From assembly GCA_044371425.1 (NCBI GenBank), contig JBILTR010000005.1, positions 62,001 through 126,000 of the forward strand: a DNA stretch of 64,000 nt, read 5' to 3'. Shown here in pieces: positions 34,088 to 43,169 of this stretch. The notes beneath the pieces are model-generated. The model had not been told where the DNA came from. It ran no database searches and was given only the letters and a program-made list of their open reading frames with translations. A program made the translations under genes and the position numbers. Each line of letters opens with the position of its first letter. Positions within the stretch are counted from its first letter, which is position 1. The DNA comes from JBEISR01 sp044371425. Its GTDB lineage: Bacteria > Planctomycetota > Planctomycetia > Pirellulales > Pirellulaceae.

Positions 34088-35437
34088 TTAGCGGGTTATG
34101 GTGGCAGGCTGGTCGGCGGGTTGAGCCAACAGCCATCGACGGACCGCTTCGGGGGCTTCGTCAATCGCGATGCGGCGCGGCTGGCCATCCGGCCCTTCGA
34201 CGTAGGCAAAGCGAGCTGGCTGCCGGGCGGTGGTGGTCGGTTGGGGGCTAGAGCCGCGAACGATGGGAGCAAGACCGATCCTTTCGATCGTTTGATGGAG
34301 CACATCGGGACCGGTGTAGAGCCCTTCATCCCACTCGGGGTCGGCTGCATAGCAGACGCCGATCAATTCCCCGCGATCGTTGAATAGGCCACCGCCGCTG
34401 CGCCCCTGCACCGGGGCTCCCGCCACCTCGATGTTCGATGGTCCCAAGTAGCGATTCAGTTTGGTGACGCGGCTGTCGCGTCGCGTGGGGGCTTGGCCAT
34501 GATCGCAGCCGTAGCTGAAGACCGGCGCACCTTCCTGGACCGGAAGTCGTGGATGGCACAGCTTGGCCACCATCAACGGCTCGGGGGATCGAAAGCGGAC
34601 TAGGCCCAGGTCCAGCTGGTCGGCTTCGTAGTAGACCACTTCCCCCTGGTAGGAATTGCCGCCGCCAAGTCCAAACGTCTCGATGGTGACAGGGGATTTC
34701 CCCTGGCCATCGCGAAACAGATGGCCGCAGGTGAGGATCCAATAGGTATCGCCCTGGGAGGCGATCAGCGTGCCCGTGCCAAAGCTCTCCGAGGCACCAT
34801 CGTCGATCTTCAGCCGCACGACGGAACCTTCCAGCGATGAGGCGGGAGGGGTGACGCGGGAGCGGCTTGGTTGCTGGCCCGGTTCCTGTCCGAGCGTCGC
34901 GGAGGGGATGGTGGCGGAAGCGAGTTGAACCTGCGAGGGATTGGAGCGGGTGGCTGGGGGAGGATCGAGCGGCACTAGGGTGGAAGCGAACGGGAGTGGT
35001 TGCGATTGCGGGAAGAAGGTTTCCTGGGGCGCGGTTGGTGTGGAGGGTGGTGCGGCGGATTCGGGGATCGGGGCACCCAGGCGATGGAGCAGATGGGGAA
35101 GCTGCTGGACTCCGACGATGCGATCGATCTCCTGGCCAGCATCGATGACGATCAGCGTCGGGGAGTGGGAGACTCGCCAGCGCGCCACCTGAGAGGGCTG
35201 CGATTCCATGTCGATCGAGCGAACCACCCAGCCTCGTTCAACCAATTGCCCGATGGTGGGCAGCATCGTCTGGCAGTCGTGGCAGCCGGTGCGGGTGAAG
35301 GCGAGGATGACCAGCGGTCGCTGTGCCAGCAAGGCGGGTGCGGGTGTCAGCGCCAGGATCACTAGCAGCACCAAGAAGCGAAGGGTTGCGGCTGGTAGAC
35401 TGGTGGAGACATCGTTGGGCAGGTTGATTGCACGCAT
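34088..35437 (-). CDS. Exported thioredoxin-like/trypsin-like serine protease fusion
   Basis: 449 residues from the ATG at 35437, which has GGGAGG about 10 bases upstream. A signal peptide (FLVLLVILALTPAPALLA) is followed by a thioredoxin-like domain with CHDC at 52-55 and a cis-proline segment HSPTLIV. After a proline-rich linker (about 125-200) comes a chymotrypsin-fold protease domain with a complete triad: H239 in TCGHL, D276 in LDLGLV and S347 in GRSGGG. The C-terminal 50 residues are a tail rich in polar residues. The combination suggests a periplasmic protease whose thiol domain handles disulfides or binds substrate; that role is inference. Confidence 0.85.
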   Translation of the reverse strand: MRAINLPNDVSTSLPAATLRFLVLLVILALTPAPALLAQRPLVILAFTRTGCHDCQTMLPTIGQLVERGWVVRSIDMESQPSQVARWRVSHSPTLIVIDAGQEIDRIVGVQQLPHLLHRLGAPIPESAAPPSTPTAPQETFFPQSQPLPFASTLVPLDPPPATRSNPSQVQLASATIPSATLGQEPGQQPSRSRVTPPASSLEGSVVRLKIDDGASESFGTGTLIASQGDTYWILTCGHLFRDGQGKSPVTIETFGLGGGNSYQGEVVYYEADQLDLGLVRFRSPEPLMVAKLCHPRLPVQEGAPVFSYGCDHGQAPTRRDSRVTKLNRYLGPSNIEVAGAPVQGRSGGGLFNDRGELIGVCYAADPEWDEGLYTGPDVLHQTIERIGLAPIVRGSSPQPTTTARQPARFAYVEGPDGQPRRIAIDEAPEAVRRWLLAQPADQPATITR

Positions 35438-35703
35438 CGTCGCCGATCCTCCCTGATCGCGCTGCTGCTGAACTTCGCCGAAACGGTGCATCCGCATTTC
35501 CGGTGCCCGTGTGGCTGGGGAGTGTCGGGAGTTGCAGGTTGGGCGGCAAGAGCAGTTCCAAATGCTTGCACTGCGGACGGCTCGTTTGCTAGCAATTTCA
35601 ACCAAGTCGACCGCTTCGTGGCCCAATGCGTTGGGAAGAGCATCTGCTTGCTTAGTTATCGTTTCGAAGGTGCAGAAATCAAAATGGAAGGGGGGCTTTG
35701 GGA

Positions 35704-36654
35704 ATGGCTGGACACAAAGCAAATTGGACGCGGCGCGACTGGCAAGCCGCCTGTGGAGCGATGGCGCTCAGCCTAGCAGCTCGACCGATACCCGCCGCAA
35801 GTTCTCCTGCACTGGCCGACGGCGACTGGATCGATGCGCATGTCCATGTCTGGACGCCCGATCTCGATCGGTATCCGATCCAGCCGCAGTTTACGGTCGA
35901 CCAGATGGTGCCCAGAAGCTTTACCCCCGAAGAACTGTTCGCTCATTGCCGCCCCTCGGGGGTCCAGCGAGTGGTGCTGATTCAGATGAGCTATTACGGG
36001 ACCGACAATCGGTACATGCTGGATCAGATCGCGGCTTATCCTGGCGTCTTTTCTGGAGTTGGCATCGTCGATCACCGAATCGAACAGCTTCCCGAGGCGA
36101 TCGATCACTTGGCTGAGCATGGAGTGAAGGGACTGCGGATCCATCCGACCAGCGCCGATAAGGCGAAGGAATGGGTTCAGGATGCAGGGATGAATCGGCT
36201 ATGGAGTCATTGCGGGAAGACGGGGGTTGCGGTTTGTCCTTTGATCAACCCGGGGGATTTGGAGGCGATCGACCAGTTGGCTGAAAAGCATCGGGACACC
36301 ACCGTCGTGATCGATCATTTTGCACGGATTGGTGTCAGTGGATCGATCGAAGAAGATCGGCTGCAGAAACTTTGCAGTCTGGCCCGGCATCCCAAGTGCT
36401 ACGTCAAAACTTCCGCGTTCTACGCGCTGGGTAAAAAGCAATCGCCGCACGACGACTTGATCCCGATGATTCGCCGCGTCCTGGATGCCTATGGGCCTCA
36501 GCGATTGATGTGGGCCAGCGACTGTCCCTACCAAGTCCAGGCGCCGCACGCTTACGATCCATCGATCGCACTAGTGCGCGATCGGATCGACTTTCTTTCA
36601 CCTAGCGATCGGAAGTGGATGCTGAGGGATACCGCCGCGAAGGTTTTTTTCTAG
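35704..36654 (+). CDS. Exported amidohydrolase (2-pyrone-4,6-dicarboxylate lactonase-like)
   Basis: 316-residue TIM-barrel metal-dependent hydrolase of the amidohydrolase-2 family. Start: the ATG at 35704 with a GGGGG tract about 10 bases upstream. A twin-arginine-like N-terminus (TRRDWQAACGAMALSLAA) precedes the domain. The metal-site motif DAHVHVW is at the beginning of the barrel; VKGLRIHPTSA, VIDHFARIG and MWASDCPYQ are the later conserved strands, the last holding the catalytic aspartate. Substrate is unknown; lactonase activity is only a family-level guess. Confidence 0.85.
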   Translation: MAGHKANWTRRDWQAACGAMALSLAARPIPAASSPALADGDWIDAHVHVWTPDLDRYPIQPQFTVDQMVPRSFTPEELFAHCRPSGVQRVVLIQMSYYGTDNRYMLDQIAAYPGVFSGVGIVDHRIEQLPEAIDHLAEHGVKGLRIHPTSADKAKEWVQDAGMNRLWSHCGKTGVAVCPLINPGDLEAIDQLAEKHRDTTVVIDHFARIGVSGSIEEDRLQKLCSLARHPKCYVKTSAFYALGKKQSPHDDLIPMIRRVLDAYGPQRLMWASDCPYQVQAPHAYDPSIALVRDRIDFLSPSDRKWMLRDTAAKVFF

Positions 36655-36772
36655 GGTATCGCGATGCAGAGACAAGAACGGCTTGGCGGTTTCCACTACA
36701 TGCAGTGAAGCGTTCGCCGCTCACGATGATCCCCCTGGACCGATACTATCCCCCGGTTCTCACCGATTTGCT

Positions 36773-37057
36773 TCTCACGGAGGCACGGAGACACGGAGAG
36801 GGAATGGGCCGATCGACAGTCCGTGCAACTCTGTGCCTTGGTGCCTCGGTGAGATCCGGTCTGCCAATTTGCCTCTCACGGAGGCACGGAGTCACGGAGA
36901 GGGAATCGTACGATCGCCGGGTCCTACAACTCTGTGTCTTGGTGCCTCGGTGAGATCCACTCTGCCGATTTGCCTCTCACGGAGGCACGAAGTCACGGAG
37001 AGGGAATCGTACGATCGCCGGGTCCTACAACTCTGTGTCTTGGTGCCTCGGTGAGAT
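36773..37057. repeat. Palindromic repeats E1, E2 and E3, 101-bp tandem period
   Basis: Left arms TCTCACGGAGGCACGGAG or a close variant start at 36773, 36874 and 36975, so the period is exactly 101 bp in both steps. Right arms read GTGCCTTGGTGCCTCGGTGAGA or a variant. Centres of E2 and E3 are identical, E1 differs. Spacers between hairpins are about 16 bp (CTGCCAATTTGCC-type). The array occupies the 436-bp gap between the amidohydrolase and the isomerase-like gene. Confidence 0.9.
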
Positions 37058-37090
37058 GAACGATCTGGGTAGGAGGCGGGCGAAAGGCCG

Positions 37091-37909
37091 TTACGAAGCC
37101 GCATCCGCCTGGCGGAGGTTCTGGATGCTTTCTCGGAGGATGGTATCGACGCCGGGGGTTTCGTCGAAGACCTCCAGCGAAACCCAGCCGGCGTATTGGA
37201 CCGACTTGAGAGCTGCCACGATCGGGACGAAGTCGACCTCTCCCATGCCGGGTCCTAGCAGGTTGGGGTCGTTGGCGTGGAAGTGGATCATCAAGTCGGC
37301 GTGGTCTCGGATGATCTGATCGATCGGCATCCCTTCGCTGCTCATCGCTTTGACGTCCAGATGGAGTCGAATCCAGGGGGAGTCGATCTGTTCGATGATC
37401 TGCCGGGCTTGGCTGGCATGATTCAGAAAGTTCCCTTCGCCTGGCCCCAGAGGTTCGATGGCGATTTGGACTTGGTGCTTTTCGAGCGCGGGCAGAGCCC
37501 ACTGAAGTGTCTCGATCGCGCACTGGGTCGCCTGATCGTGGTTTTGATCGGGTCCGAAATTGCGTTGGGCGGGTGAGCCCAGCACCATGAGATTGCCCCC
37601 CAGGTCCTGGCACAGCTTGGCGAGGGAGCCAAGATAGTCAGCCGTTTTTTGCCGAATCGCTCGATCAGGTCGCGTCAGATGGAAGCCTTCGGTTTTCGCC
37701 AGCAGCCAGTGGAGTCCCAGGATCGGCAATCCATGTCGCTCGGCCGCCTCCCGATAGTCTCGCCTCATTTCCGGGGAGATCTGATCGGCGTAAGTTGCCA
37801 GGGTGAAGGGGGCGACTTCGAGTGCTTGGTAGCCAAAGCTGGCAGCGAGGCGAAGTCCTTCTTCGCGGGGTAGATCGCGCAGCAGTTCGTTGCAGACCGC
37901 ATATCTCAT
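37091..37909 (-). CDS. Sugar phosphate isomerase/epimerase-like TIM-barrel protein
   Basis: 272 residues from the ATG at 37909. Family of xylose-isomerase-like TIM barrels (AP endonuclease family 2): the N-terminus RYAVCNELL, then GLRLAASFGYQALEV, ILGLHWLLAKTEG, QIAIEPLGPGEGNF, HLDVKAMSSEG and VSLEVFDETPGVD. The conserved metal-ligand positions E (in IEPL), D (in HLDVK) and E (in LEVF) are present. It is divergent from a Gfo/Idh/MocA gene 89 bp away, a pairing seen often in inositol or sugar catabolism of planctomycetes. Substrate not determined. Confidence 0.88.
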   Translation of the reverse strand: MRYAVCNELLRDLPREEGLRLAASFGYQALEVAPFTLATYADQISPEMRRDYREAAERHGLPILGLHWLLAKTEGFHLTRPDRAIRQKTADYLGSLAKLCQDLGGNLMVLGSPAQRNFGPDQNHDQATQCAIETLQWALPALEKHQVQIAIEPLGPGEGNFLNHASQARQIIEQIDSPWIRLHLDVKAMSSEGMPIDQIIRDHADLMIHFHANDPNLLGPGMGEVDFVPIVAALKSVQYAGWVSLEVFDETPGVDTILRESIQNLRQADAAS

Positions 37910-37998
37910 GGAAGTGTTCCGAGTCGGATGTGGGTTACAATGGTGGGGCAAGTCCGATCGCTACAGCGATCATTTTAACCTTCTCTGGAGAGATCACG

Positions 37999-39351
37999 AT
38001 GGACCGTCGCCGATTCGTCTCGACCAGCGCCCTAGGGGCTGGACTGGCTGCCATGGAGTATCGCGAAGCGTTTGCAGCGCTGGCCGATGGGCCGACCAAG
38101 CGAGTGGGTCTGATCGGCTGTGGATGGTATGGCAAGTGCGACCTGATGCGACTGATTCAGGTGGCGCCTGTCGAAGTCGTTTCGGTGTGCGATGTCGACT
38201 CCCGGATGGTCGAGGAGGCGGTGGAGTGGACCAGTCAGCGTCAGAAGTCGAAGAACAAACCGCGAACCTACAAAGACTACCGCAAGATGCTTGGGGAAAA
38301 GGATCTCGACATCGTCTTGATCGCCACGCCCGATCACTGGCATGCGTTGCCGATGATCGAAGCGTGCAAGGCGGGAGCGGACATCTACGTGCAGAAGCCG
38401 ATCAGCGTCGATGTTGTCGAGGGCCAGGCGATGCTGGCGGCGGCCAGGAAGTACCAGCGGGTGGTGCAGGTGGGGACGCAGCGACGCAGTACGCCTCACC
38501 TGGTGGAGGCGAAGCGCGAGATCGTCGATGCTGGCAAGCTTGGCAAGGTGGCCCACGCGGAAGTCTATTGCTACTACCACATGAGGGCTCGCGAGAATCC
38601 ACCCGACAGCGCACCCCCCGAATCGCTCGACTACGACTTCTGGACCGGTCCGGCGCCGATGCGCCCCTACAACAAACTGGTGCATCCAAGAAGCTGGCGA
38701 GCGTTCATGGAGTACGGCAACGGCATCGTTGGGGATATGTGCATCCACATGCTGGATACGGTTCGATGGATGCTGGAGCTGGGCTGGCCGACACAGGTCG
38801 CTTCGCAGGGTGGGATTCTGGTCGACCGCAACAGCCGCGCCAACATCAGCGACACGCAGTCGGCTCTTTTCGACTTTGGAGATCTGAAGGTGGCTTGGAA
38901 TCATCGCACCTGGGGGGACGCTCCCGATCCAAAATATCCTTGGGGCGCGACGATCTATGGGGATCAGGGGACGCTGCGATTGAGTGTGCAGAGTTATGAT
39001 TTCCAGCCGCGGCAGGGGCAGGCGGTGCACAAGGATGTGACGATGGAATTGGAGGAGTATCCGGAGGACAAGACGGAGAAAGATCTGGAGAAGCATGTCG
39101 CGCCGGCGATCCGCTACCACATGCTCGATTTCCTCAAGGCGATTGCCGATCGATCGAAGCCGGTGGCCGATATCGAGCAGGGGCATATCTCCACCACCAG
39201 CTGCATCCTGGCGAATCTGTCGATGGAGTTGGGGCGATCGCTGACCTGGGATCCCAAGACGCATCAGGTGGTTGGGGACGAGGAGGCGACTAGGCGGCTG
39301 CGTCGTGAGTACCGCGGACCTTGGGAGCATCCCGAGCCGGATGCGGTGTAG
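37999..39351 (+). CDS. Exported Gfo/Idh/MocA family oxidoreductase
   Basis: 450-residue NAD(P)-dependent oxidoreductase with a Tat signal (MDRRRFVSTSALGAGLAA). The Rossmann motif is VGLIGCGWYGKCDL. Other landmarks are IVLIATPDHWHALPM, the catalytic-lysine motif VQKPISVD, RVVQVGTQRRST and GDMCIHMLDTVRWML. GGAG lies about 9 bases before the ATG at 37999. Exported Gfo/Idh/MocA proteins of this type are numerous in planctomycetes and are thought to act on sugars in the periplasm; the substrate is unknown. Divergent from the isomerase-like gene. Confidence 0.92.
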   Translation: MDRRRFVSTSALGAGLAAMEYREAFAALADGPTKRVGLIGCGWYGKCDLMRLIQVAPVEVVSVCDVDSRMVEEAVEWTSQRQKSKNKPRTYKDYRKMLGEKDLDIVLIATPDHWHALPMIEACKAGADIYVQKPISVDVVEGQAMLAAARKYQRVVQVGTQRRSTPHLVEAKREIVDAGKLGKVAHAEVYCYYHMRARENPPDSAPPESLDYDFWTGPAPMRPYNKLVHPRSWRAFMEYGNGIVGDMCIHMLDTVRWMLELGWPTQVASQGGILVDRNSRANISDTQSALFDFGDLKVAWNHRTWGDAPDPKYPWGATIYGDQGTLRLSVQSYDFQPRQGQAVHKDVTMELEEYPEDKTEKDLEKHVAPAIRYHMLDFLKAIADRSKPVADIEQGHISTTSCILANLSMELGRSLTWDPKTHQVVGDEEATRRLRREYRGPWEHPEPDAV

Positions 39352-39357
39352 GGAGGG

Positions 39358-40380
39358 TCAGCTTGGAGCTGCTGCCTGAGCGAGGTATTTCTGAAATGTC
39401 GCTTCGTCGATGTTTCGGCCGCTGAGGACGCAGACGATATCCCCCTCAGATGACTCGACATCGACCGATCGCTGCAGCAGCGCCGCCAGGGTGACGACCC
39501 CTGAGGGTTCGGCGCGAAGGCCATGGTGGCGATAGAGCCATGCCAGGGCATCGCAGGTCTGTTGGTCTGAAACGGCGACCGAATGGGGGACATGATCGCG
39601 AAGGATCGGCCAGTTGTGCTGGCCGACGTCGTAGGAGAGCAGGCCATCGCAGATGCTGGAGGGGTGATCCAGTCGTGTGCGTTGCTGAGCGGCCAGGGAG
39701 CGGCGGTAGTCATCGGCCCCTTCCGGTTCGACGCCGATGCACTTCGCATCAGGAAACCCAGCATGGATCGCCAGGGCATGGCCAGCCATCAGCCCACCCC
39801 CGCTGACCGCACAGAGGAAATGGCTCAGGTTCCGCTGCTGGCTTTGCAGTGTCTGGACGATCTCCCAGCCACCGACACCATTGCCGGCGATCACCAATGG
39901 GTCGTCATAGGGAGAGGCCTGAAGCGCTTTTTCTTGCTCGGCGATCTGGCGGGTCATTTGATCGCGAATGCCGGTCAAGTGATCGGTGGCGATTTGGTAG
40001 GTGAGGACTTGAGCCCCAAAGGATTGAGTGATCTGGAATTTGATCTTTGGAGCGGTGTCGGGCATGACGAGAATCGCTCGTTTGCCGAATTGCCGCGCGG
40101 CGAAGGCGAGGCCGGAGGCGAAGTTTCCCGAGCTGTGGGCGGCGACGGGTCGATCTCCCAACGTGGGTGCATGTTCGGCCATCCATCGGAGGGCACCATA
40201 GACCTTGAAGGAACCGACCGGAGACCAGCCATAGTCCTTGATCCAGACCTGTCGGTGCGCTGGCAGGCCGAGGTGACGTTCCAGGGCAAGCGAACGGATC
40301 AGTGGGATGGGGGTCAGGTGGCGGTGGACGATGGGGCACGCCTGGAGGACATCGGAGGCATCGGGAATGCGGAGATTCAT
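39358..40380 (-). CDS. Threonine/serine dehydratase-like PLP enzyme
   Basis: 340-residue fold-type II PLP enzyme. The PLP lysine is in GSFKVYGALRW, the PLP-phosphate loop in AVSGGGLMAG, and the SSGNFASGLAFAA stretch is the substrate-binding Asn loop. A C-terminal ACT domain is lacking, so it resembles the catabolic or SR-type dehydratases rather than regulated IlvA. The methionine at 40380 is used because it precedes the conserved N-terminal helix; 56 more codons are open but unlike the family. The stop of the upstream oxidoreductase lies 23 bp away, so one operon is likely. Confidence 0.85.
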   Translation of the reverse strand: MNLRIPDASDVLQACPIVHRHLTPIPLIRSLALERHLGLPAHRQVWIKDYGWSPVGSFKVYGALRWMAEHAPTLGDRPVAAHSSGNFASGLAFAARQFGKRAILVMPDTAPKIKFQITQSFGAQVLTYQIATDHLTGIRDQMTRQIAEQEKALQASPYDDPLVIAGNGVGGWEIVQTLQSQQRNLSHFLCAVSGGGLMAGHALAIHAGFPDAKCIGVEPEGADDYRRSLAAQQRTRLDHPSSICDGLLSYDVGQHNWPILRDHVPHSVAVSDQQTCDALAWLYRHHGLRAEPSGVVTLAALLQRSVDVESSEGDIVCVLSGRNIDEATFQKYLAQAAAPS

Positions 40381-40403
40381 GGTGCTGTTTTTCGGGGGAA
40401 AGA

Positions 40404-41726
40404 TCAGGTGGCAAGTCGATCGCGCCATCCGTCGGCGTAGGGGCGTTCCCAAAGCGCCTGTTGCTTTGGATCTTCGAGAATCTGCTGCGACTGGGGATCG
40501 AAACGAAGGATGCGGCCGGTGCGCTGAGCGATGTTGCCCAGATGGCACAAGAGCGTGCTGAGATGGCCCTCCAGAATCGGTTGATTCAGTCGCTTTGGGT
40601 CGCTGGATCGGACCGCATCGAGGAAGTTGACGAGGTGTTCCTGCATCCCCTGCCCTGTCGCCTTGGCCTCTTCGATCTTCTGATTGCGGCGGTTGTAGAT
40701 CCGGTAGCTGCCCCCTTCGTCTAGGTCCATCGATCCATCGGTGCCGTGGAACGAGACGAAGGCCGATTCGCTGTGGGGGCTGCAGGAAAGCCCTTCGTAG
40801 AGGATCTGCTTGCCATCGGCAAATTCAAACGACACGATCTGGGTGTCGGGGGTTTGTTGGTCGTCTTGGAATGCATAGCGTCCCCCGGAACTGACGACGC
40901 GGATGGGGGAGGTGGTCTGGAGTCCCCAGCGAGCCAGATCGAGCATATGGATGCCGTTGTTTCCCAGCTCGCCGTTCCCGAAGTCCCAAAACCAGTGCCA
41001 GTTGTAATGCACTACGTTGGTGCGGAACGGTTGCGCCGGTGCGGGGCCCAGCCACTGTGGGTACTCGAGTTCTGGTGGGGGATCGGAAGGAGATTGCGAT
41101 CCGATCGATCCTCGGGATGCAAAGTAGCGGGCTTGGCTGTAGTAGACCTTGCCGATGACTCCCGAGTGGAGCTTGCGCATCGCTTCCTGGATCCCCAGAC
41201 TACTTCGTCGCTGGGTACCGACCTGGACACAGCGGTTGAATTTTTCAGCCGCGCGAATCATCCACTGCCCTTCGGCCGGATTGTGGCTGCATGGTTTCTC
41301 GACGTAGACATGCTTGCCGGCTTGGCAGGCGAGGATCGTTGCAGGGCCGTGCCAGTGGTTGGGTGCGGCACAGACGAGGGCATCGATGGAGGGGTCGTCG
41401 AGCATTTTCTGGAAGTCACCGATCGCTTCCACCTGAGGGGACGATTCCCGGATCGCCTCAGCCCCTGCCTCGGCCCGTTTGCGATCGGGGTCGCATGCGT
41501 AGCGAATCGTCACACCGGGCAGCTTGAGAAATTCCTTCGCTAGCGCCAGACCGCGTTGCATCCCCATGATGCCTAGCGAGACGGTGGCCGGCGTGTCGGC
41601 GCGATCGGCGTCAGAAGTCTTCTGGGTTGGCTCTGCAGCGCTCCCCTGCTTGGTTGGCAAGCCAGAAACGAGGCTGGTGGCGAGGGCCGCCGAGCTACCG
41701 TGACGGAGGAAGGCACGACGCTGCAT
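40404..41726 (-). CDS. Exported Gfo/Idh/MocA family oxidoreductase
   Basis: 440 residues from the ATG at 41726. Twin-arginine signal QRRAFLRHGSSAALATSLV. The Rossmann segment is degenerate (VSLGIMGMQRGLALAKE, only one glycine of the usual GxGxxG), which is unusual for an NAD-binding fold. The rest is typical: VCAAPNHWHGPAT, VEKPCSHNP with the catalytic lysine, CVQVGTQRRSS and NNGIHMLDLARWGL. It is followed by the dehydratase-like gene. Function unknown; related to the oxidoreductase at 37999 but clearly diverged. Confidence 0.9.
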   Translation of the reverse strand: MQRRAFLRHGSSAALATSLVSGLPTKQGSAAEPTQKTSDADRADTPATVSLGIMGMQRGLALAKEFLKLPGVTIRYACDPDRKRAEAGAEAIRESSPQVEAIGDFQKMLDDPSIDALVCAAPNHWHGPATILACQAGKHVYVEKPCSHNPAEGQWMIRAAEKFNRCVQVGTQRRSSLGIQEAMRKLHSGVIGKVYYSQARYFASRGSIGSQSPSDPPPELEYPQWLGPAPAQPFRTNVVHYNWHWFWDFGNGELGNNGIHMLDLARWGLQTTSPIRVVSSGGRYAFQDDQQTPDTQIVSFEFADGKQILYEGLSCSPHSESAFVSFHGTDGSMDLDEGGSYRIYNRRNQKIEEAKATGQGMQEHLVNFLDAVRSSDPKRLNQPILEGHLSTLLCHLGNIAQRTGRILRFDPQSQQILEDPKQQALWERPYADGWRDRLAT

Positions 41727-41947
41727 GGCTGGGGGTTCCTGGAGCGATTGCGGTGGTGGGGAGGAACGGCGGGTCGATCGCATTTCATTTTAGTCGGCTG
41801 GAGTGGCTTGCTGGTACCGAGGAAGCAGTGTGTCGGCAGTTCCTTGAGGTTTCGAAGGCCGCACCAAGCAGGAAACGCAAATGGGACGGGGCTCTCCGCG
41901 GCTTCCTGCCTTCGCGGATTGGCGTGAGCCAAGAAGGAGGGTGCAAG

Positions 41948-42070
41948 ATGTCGCAAGAAGTCATGAAGGCGAGAAAATTCTTCCATCGGGGATTCTTCTG
42001 CATGGTGGTGGAATTCAAGACATCCCAATCGAGTTACCCTTGGCAGGTCACCGGATGGAATGTTTGGTGA
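41948..42070 (+). CDS. Possible 40-residue small protein
   Basis: An ATG at 41948 is preceded by a perfect AAGGAGG 7 bases upstream, the strongest ribosome binding site in the 750-bp gap 41727-42476. The frame gives 40 residues, basic at the start (MSQEVMKARKFFHR) with a short hydrophobic GFFCMVVEF core and a W-containing end. The frame is open further upstream without a start. No homology is recognised. The remaining part of the gap shows no other convincing gene. Confidence 0.35.
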   Translation: MSQEVMKARKFFHRGFFCMVVEFKTSQSSYPWQVTGWNVW

Positions 42071-42476
42071 CGATGGAATCAAGCCGCACAGCGCTTGCGG
42101 CAACCTTCGATCGCTTTGGTGATTTGCAGACCAAAGGGCCGACAGAATTGTCGGATCGACCCATCTTCGTGGCACGGCGCAAGCCGCCCGATTCTTTTGT
42201 GCCAGCAGACGTACAATCGAATGGATAGCGCCCTTCCGCTACGATTTGGGAAGATTTCTGTCAGTGGGGCGGCAGCCATGGGAGGCCCTCCCTTGGGCCA
42301 CTCCTACTGGATGCATCGAAGGGATCGGCATCCAGAAGAGTCCTCAATGAACCGGCTCTTCGAATCCTCGGAATCAGGAAGGGTTTCCGAGAGCGACCGA
42401 GTGGACGAAAGTTTCGAGCGTTGCGTTAGGATGAAGGGACGGAATGGTCGGTACCGACAAAATGGAAGGAAATGCA

Positions 42477-43169
42477 ATGCGACAGGCGTGCAGGAAGATC
42501 TACTGCTGGGGACTGCTGGGAGTGATCGGCTTGTTGGGGTGCCAGGAGTCGGGTGGCTTTGCCAACAAGGAGGCATCGCCTACAAGCTCCGCTGGGACGG
42601 GCGGTTCCGTCGCCACGCCGGATCCTGCTGCGTCCAATCCAGTGGGAAGCGTTGGGGGGAAGGAGACGCAGGCTGCCAGTCTGTCGATCGAACTGCTGGA
42701 CTGGGGGGGGATCGAGCGGCGGATGAAGGAGTTTGGGGAGAAGATTGTCGTGGTCGATTTTTGGAGCACCTCCTGCCCACCTTGCATGAAGGAGTACCCC
42801 GAACTGTTGAAGTTGCAGAGTGATTTTCCGGAGCTGGTGCAGTGCGTTGCGGTGAATCTGGACTACCTCGGTTTGGAAGACAAGCCGCCCGAGAAGTATC
42901 TGCCGAAGATCGAAAAGTTTTTGGCTCAGCATCAACCGAACATCCCCAACTGGATCTCGACGACTCCGGACGCCGAGGTTCTGAAAGCCTTAGAAAGCAG
43001 CTCGCTGCCATCGATTCTGGTGTTGGATGCCAAGCAGCAGCGGGTCGCAATGATCACCGAGGAGGTGGCTGGCGAGGACGGGTTCAGCTATGCCTCGGAT
43101 GTTCGGCCACTTGTCGAATCGCTTGCCAAGGGGCTGAAGGCATTGCGGGAGTCAGGGCGCGACAAGTAG
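42477..43169 (+). CDS. TlpA/thioredoxin-like lipoprotein
   Basis: 230 residues, extracytoplasmic. The ATG at 42477 has AAGGA 7 bases upstream. A lipoprotein signal ends in IGLLGC (lipid cysteine 22), followed by a flexible S/G/A/P-rich linker. A thioredoxin fold has the redox motif CPPC at 100-103 in VVDFWSTSCPPC, and SSLPSILVLD is the cis-proline segment. The family usually provides reductant for cytochrome c maturation or periplasmic thiols. The giant cytochrome-containing protein at 50478 is a possible type of client, but there is no direct link. Confidence 0.85.
   Translation: MRQACRKIYCWGLLGVIGLLGCQESGGFANKEASPTSSAGTGGSVATPDPAASNPVGSVGGKETQAASLSIELLDWGGIERRMKEFGEKIVVVDFWSTSCPPCMKEYPELLKLQSDFPELVQCVAVNLDYLGLEDKPPEKYLPKIEKFLAQHQPNIPNWISTTPDAEVLKALESSSLPSILVLDAKQQRVAMITEEVAGEDGFSYASDVRPLVESLAKGLKALRESGRDK

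Noticed and set aside
36773..37057. CRISPR array because of regular 101-bp spacing
   Set aside because: Units are long palindromes of about 85 bp with short, near-identical spacers; there are no 25-40 bp direct repeats with unique spacers and no cas genes.
37091..37909. Part of an ebo-type cluster together with the TatD gene at 56338
   Set aside because: The two genes are 18 kb apart and no EboA, EboD or UbiA-type gene is in the window.
42095..42823. Long plus-strand frame of 242 codons
   Set aside because: It overlaps the TlpA-like lipoprotein in another phase and has a frame composition like a shadow of that gene.
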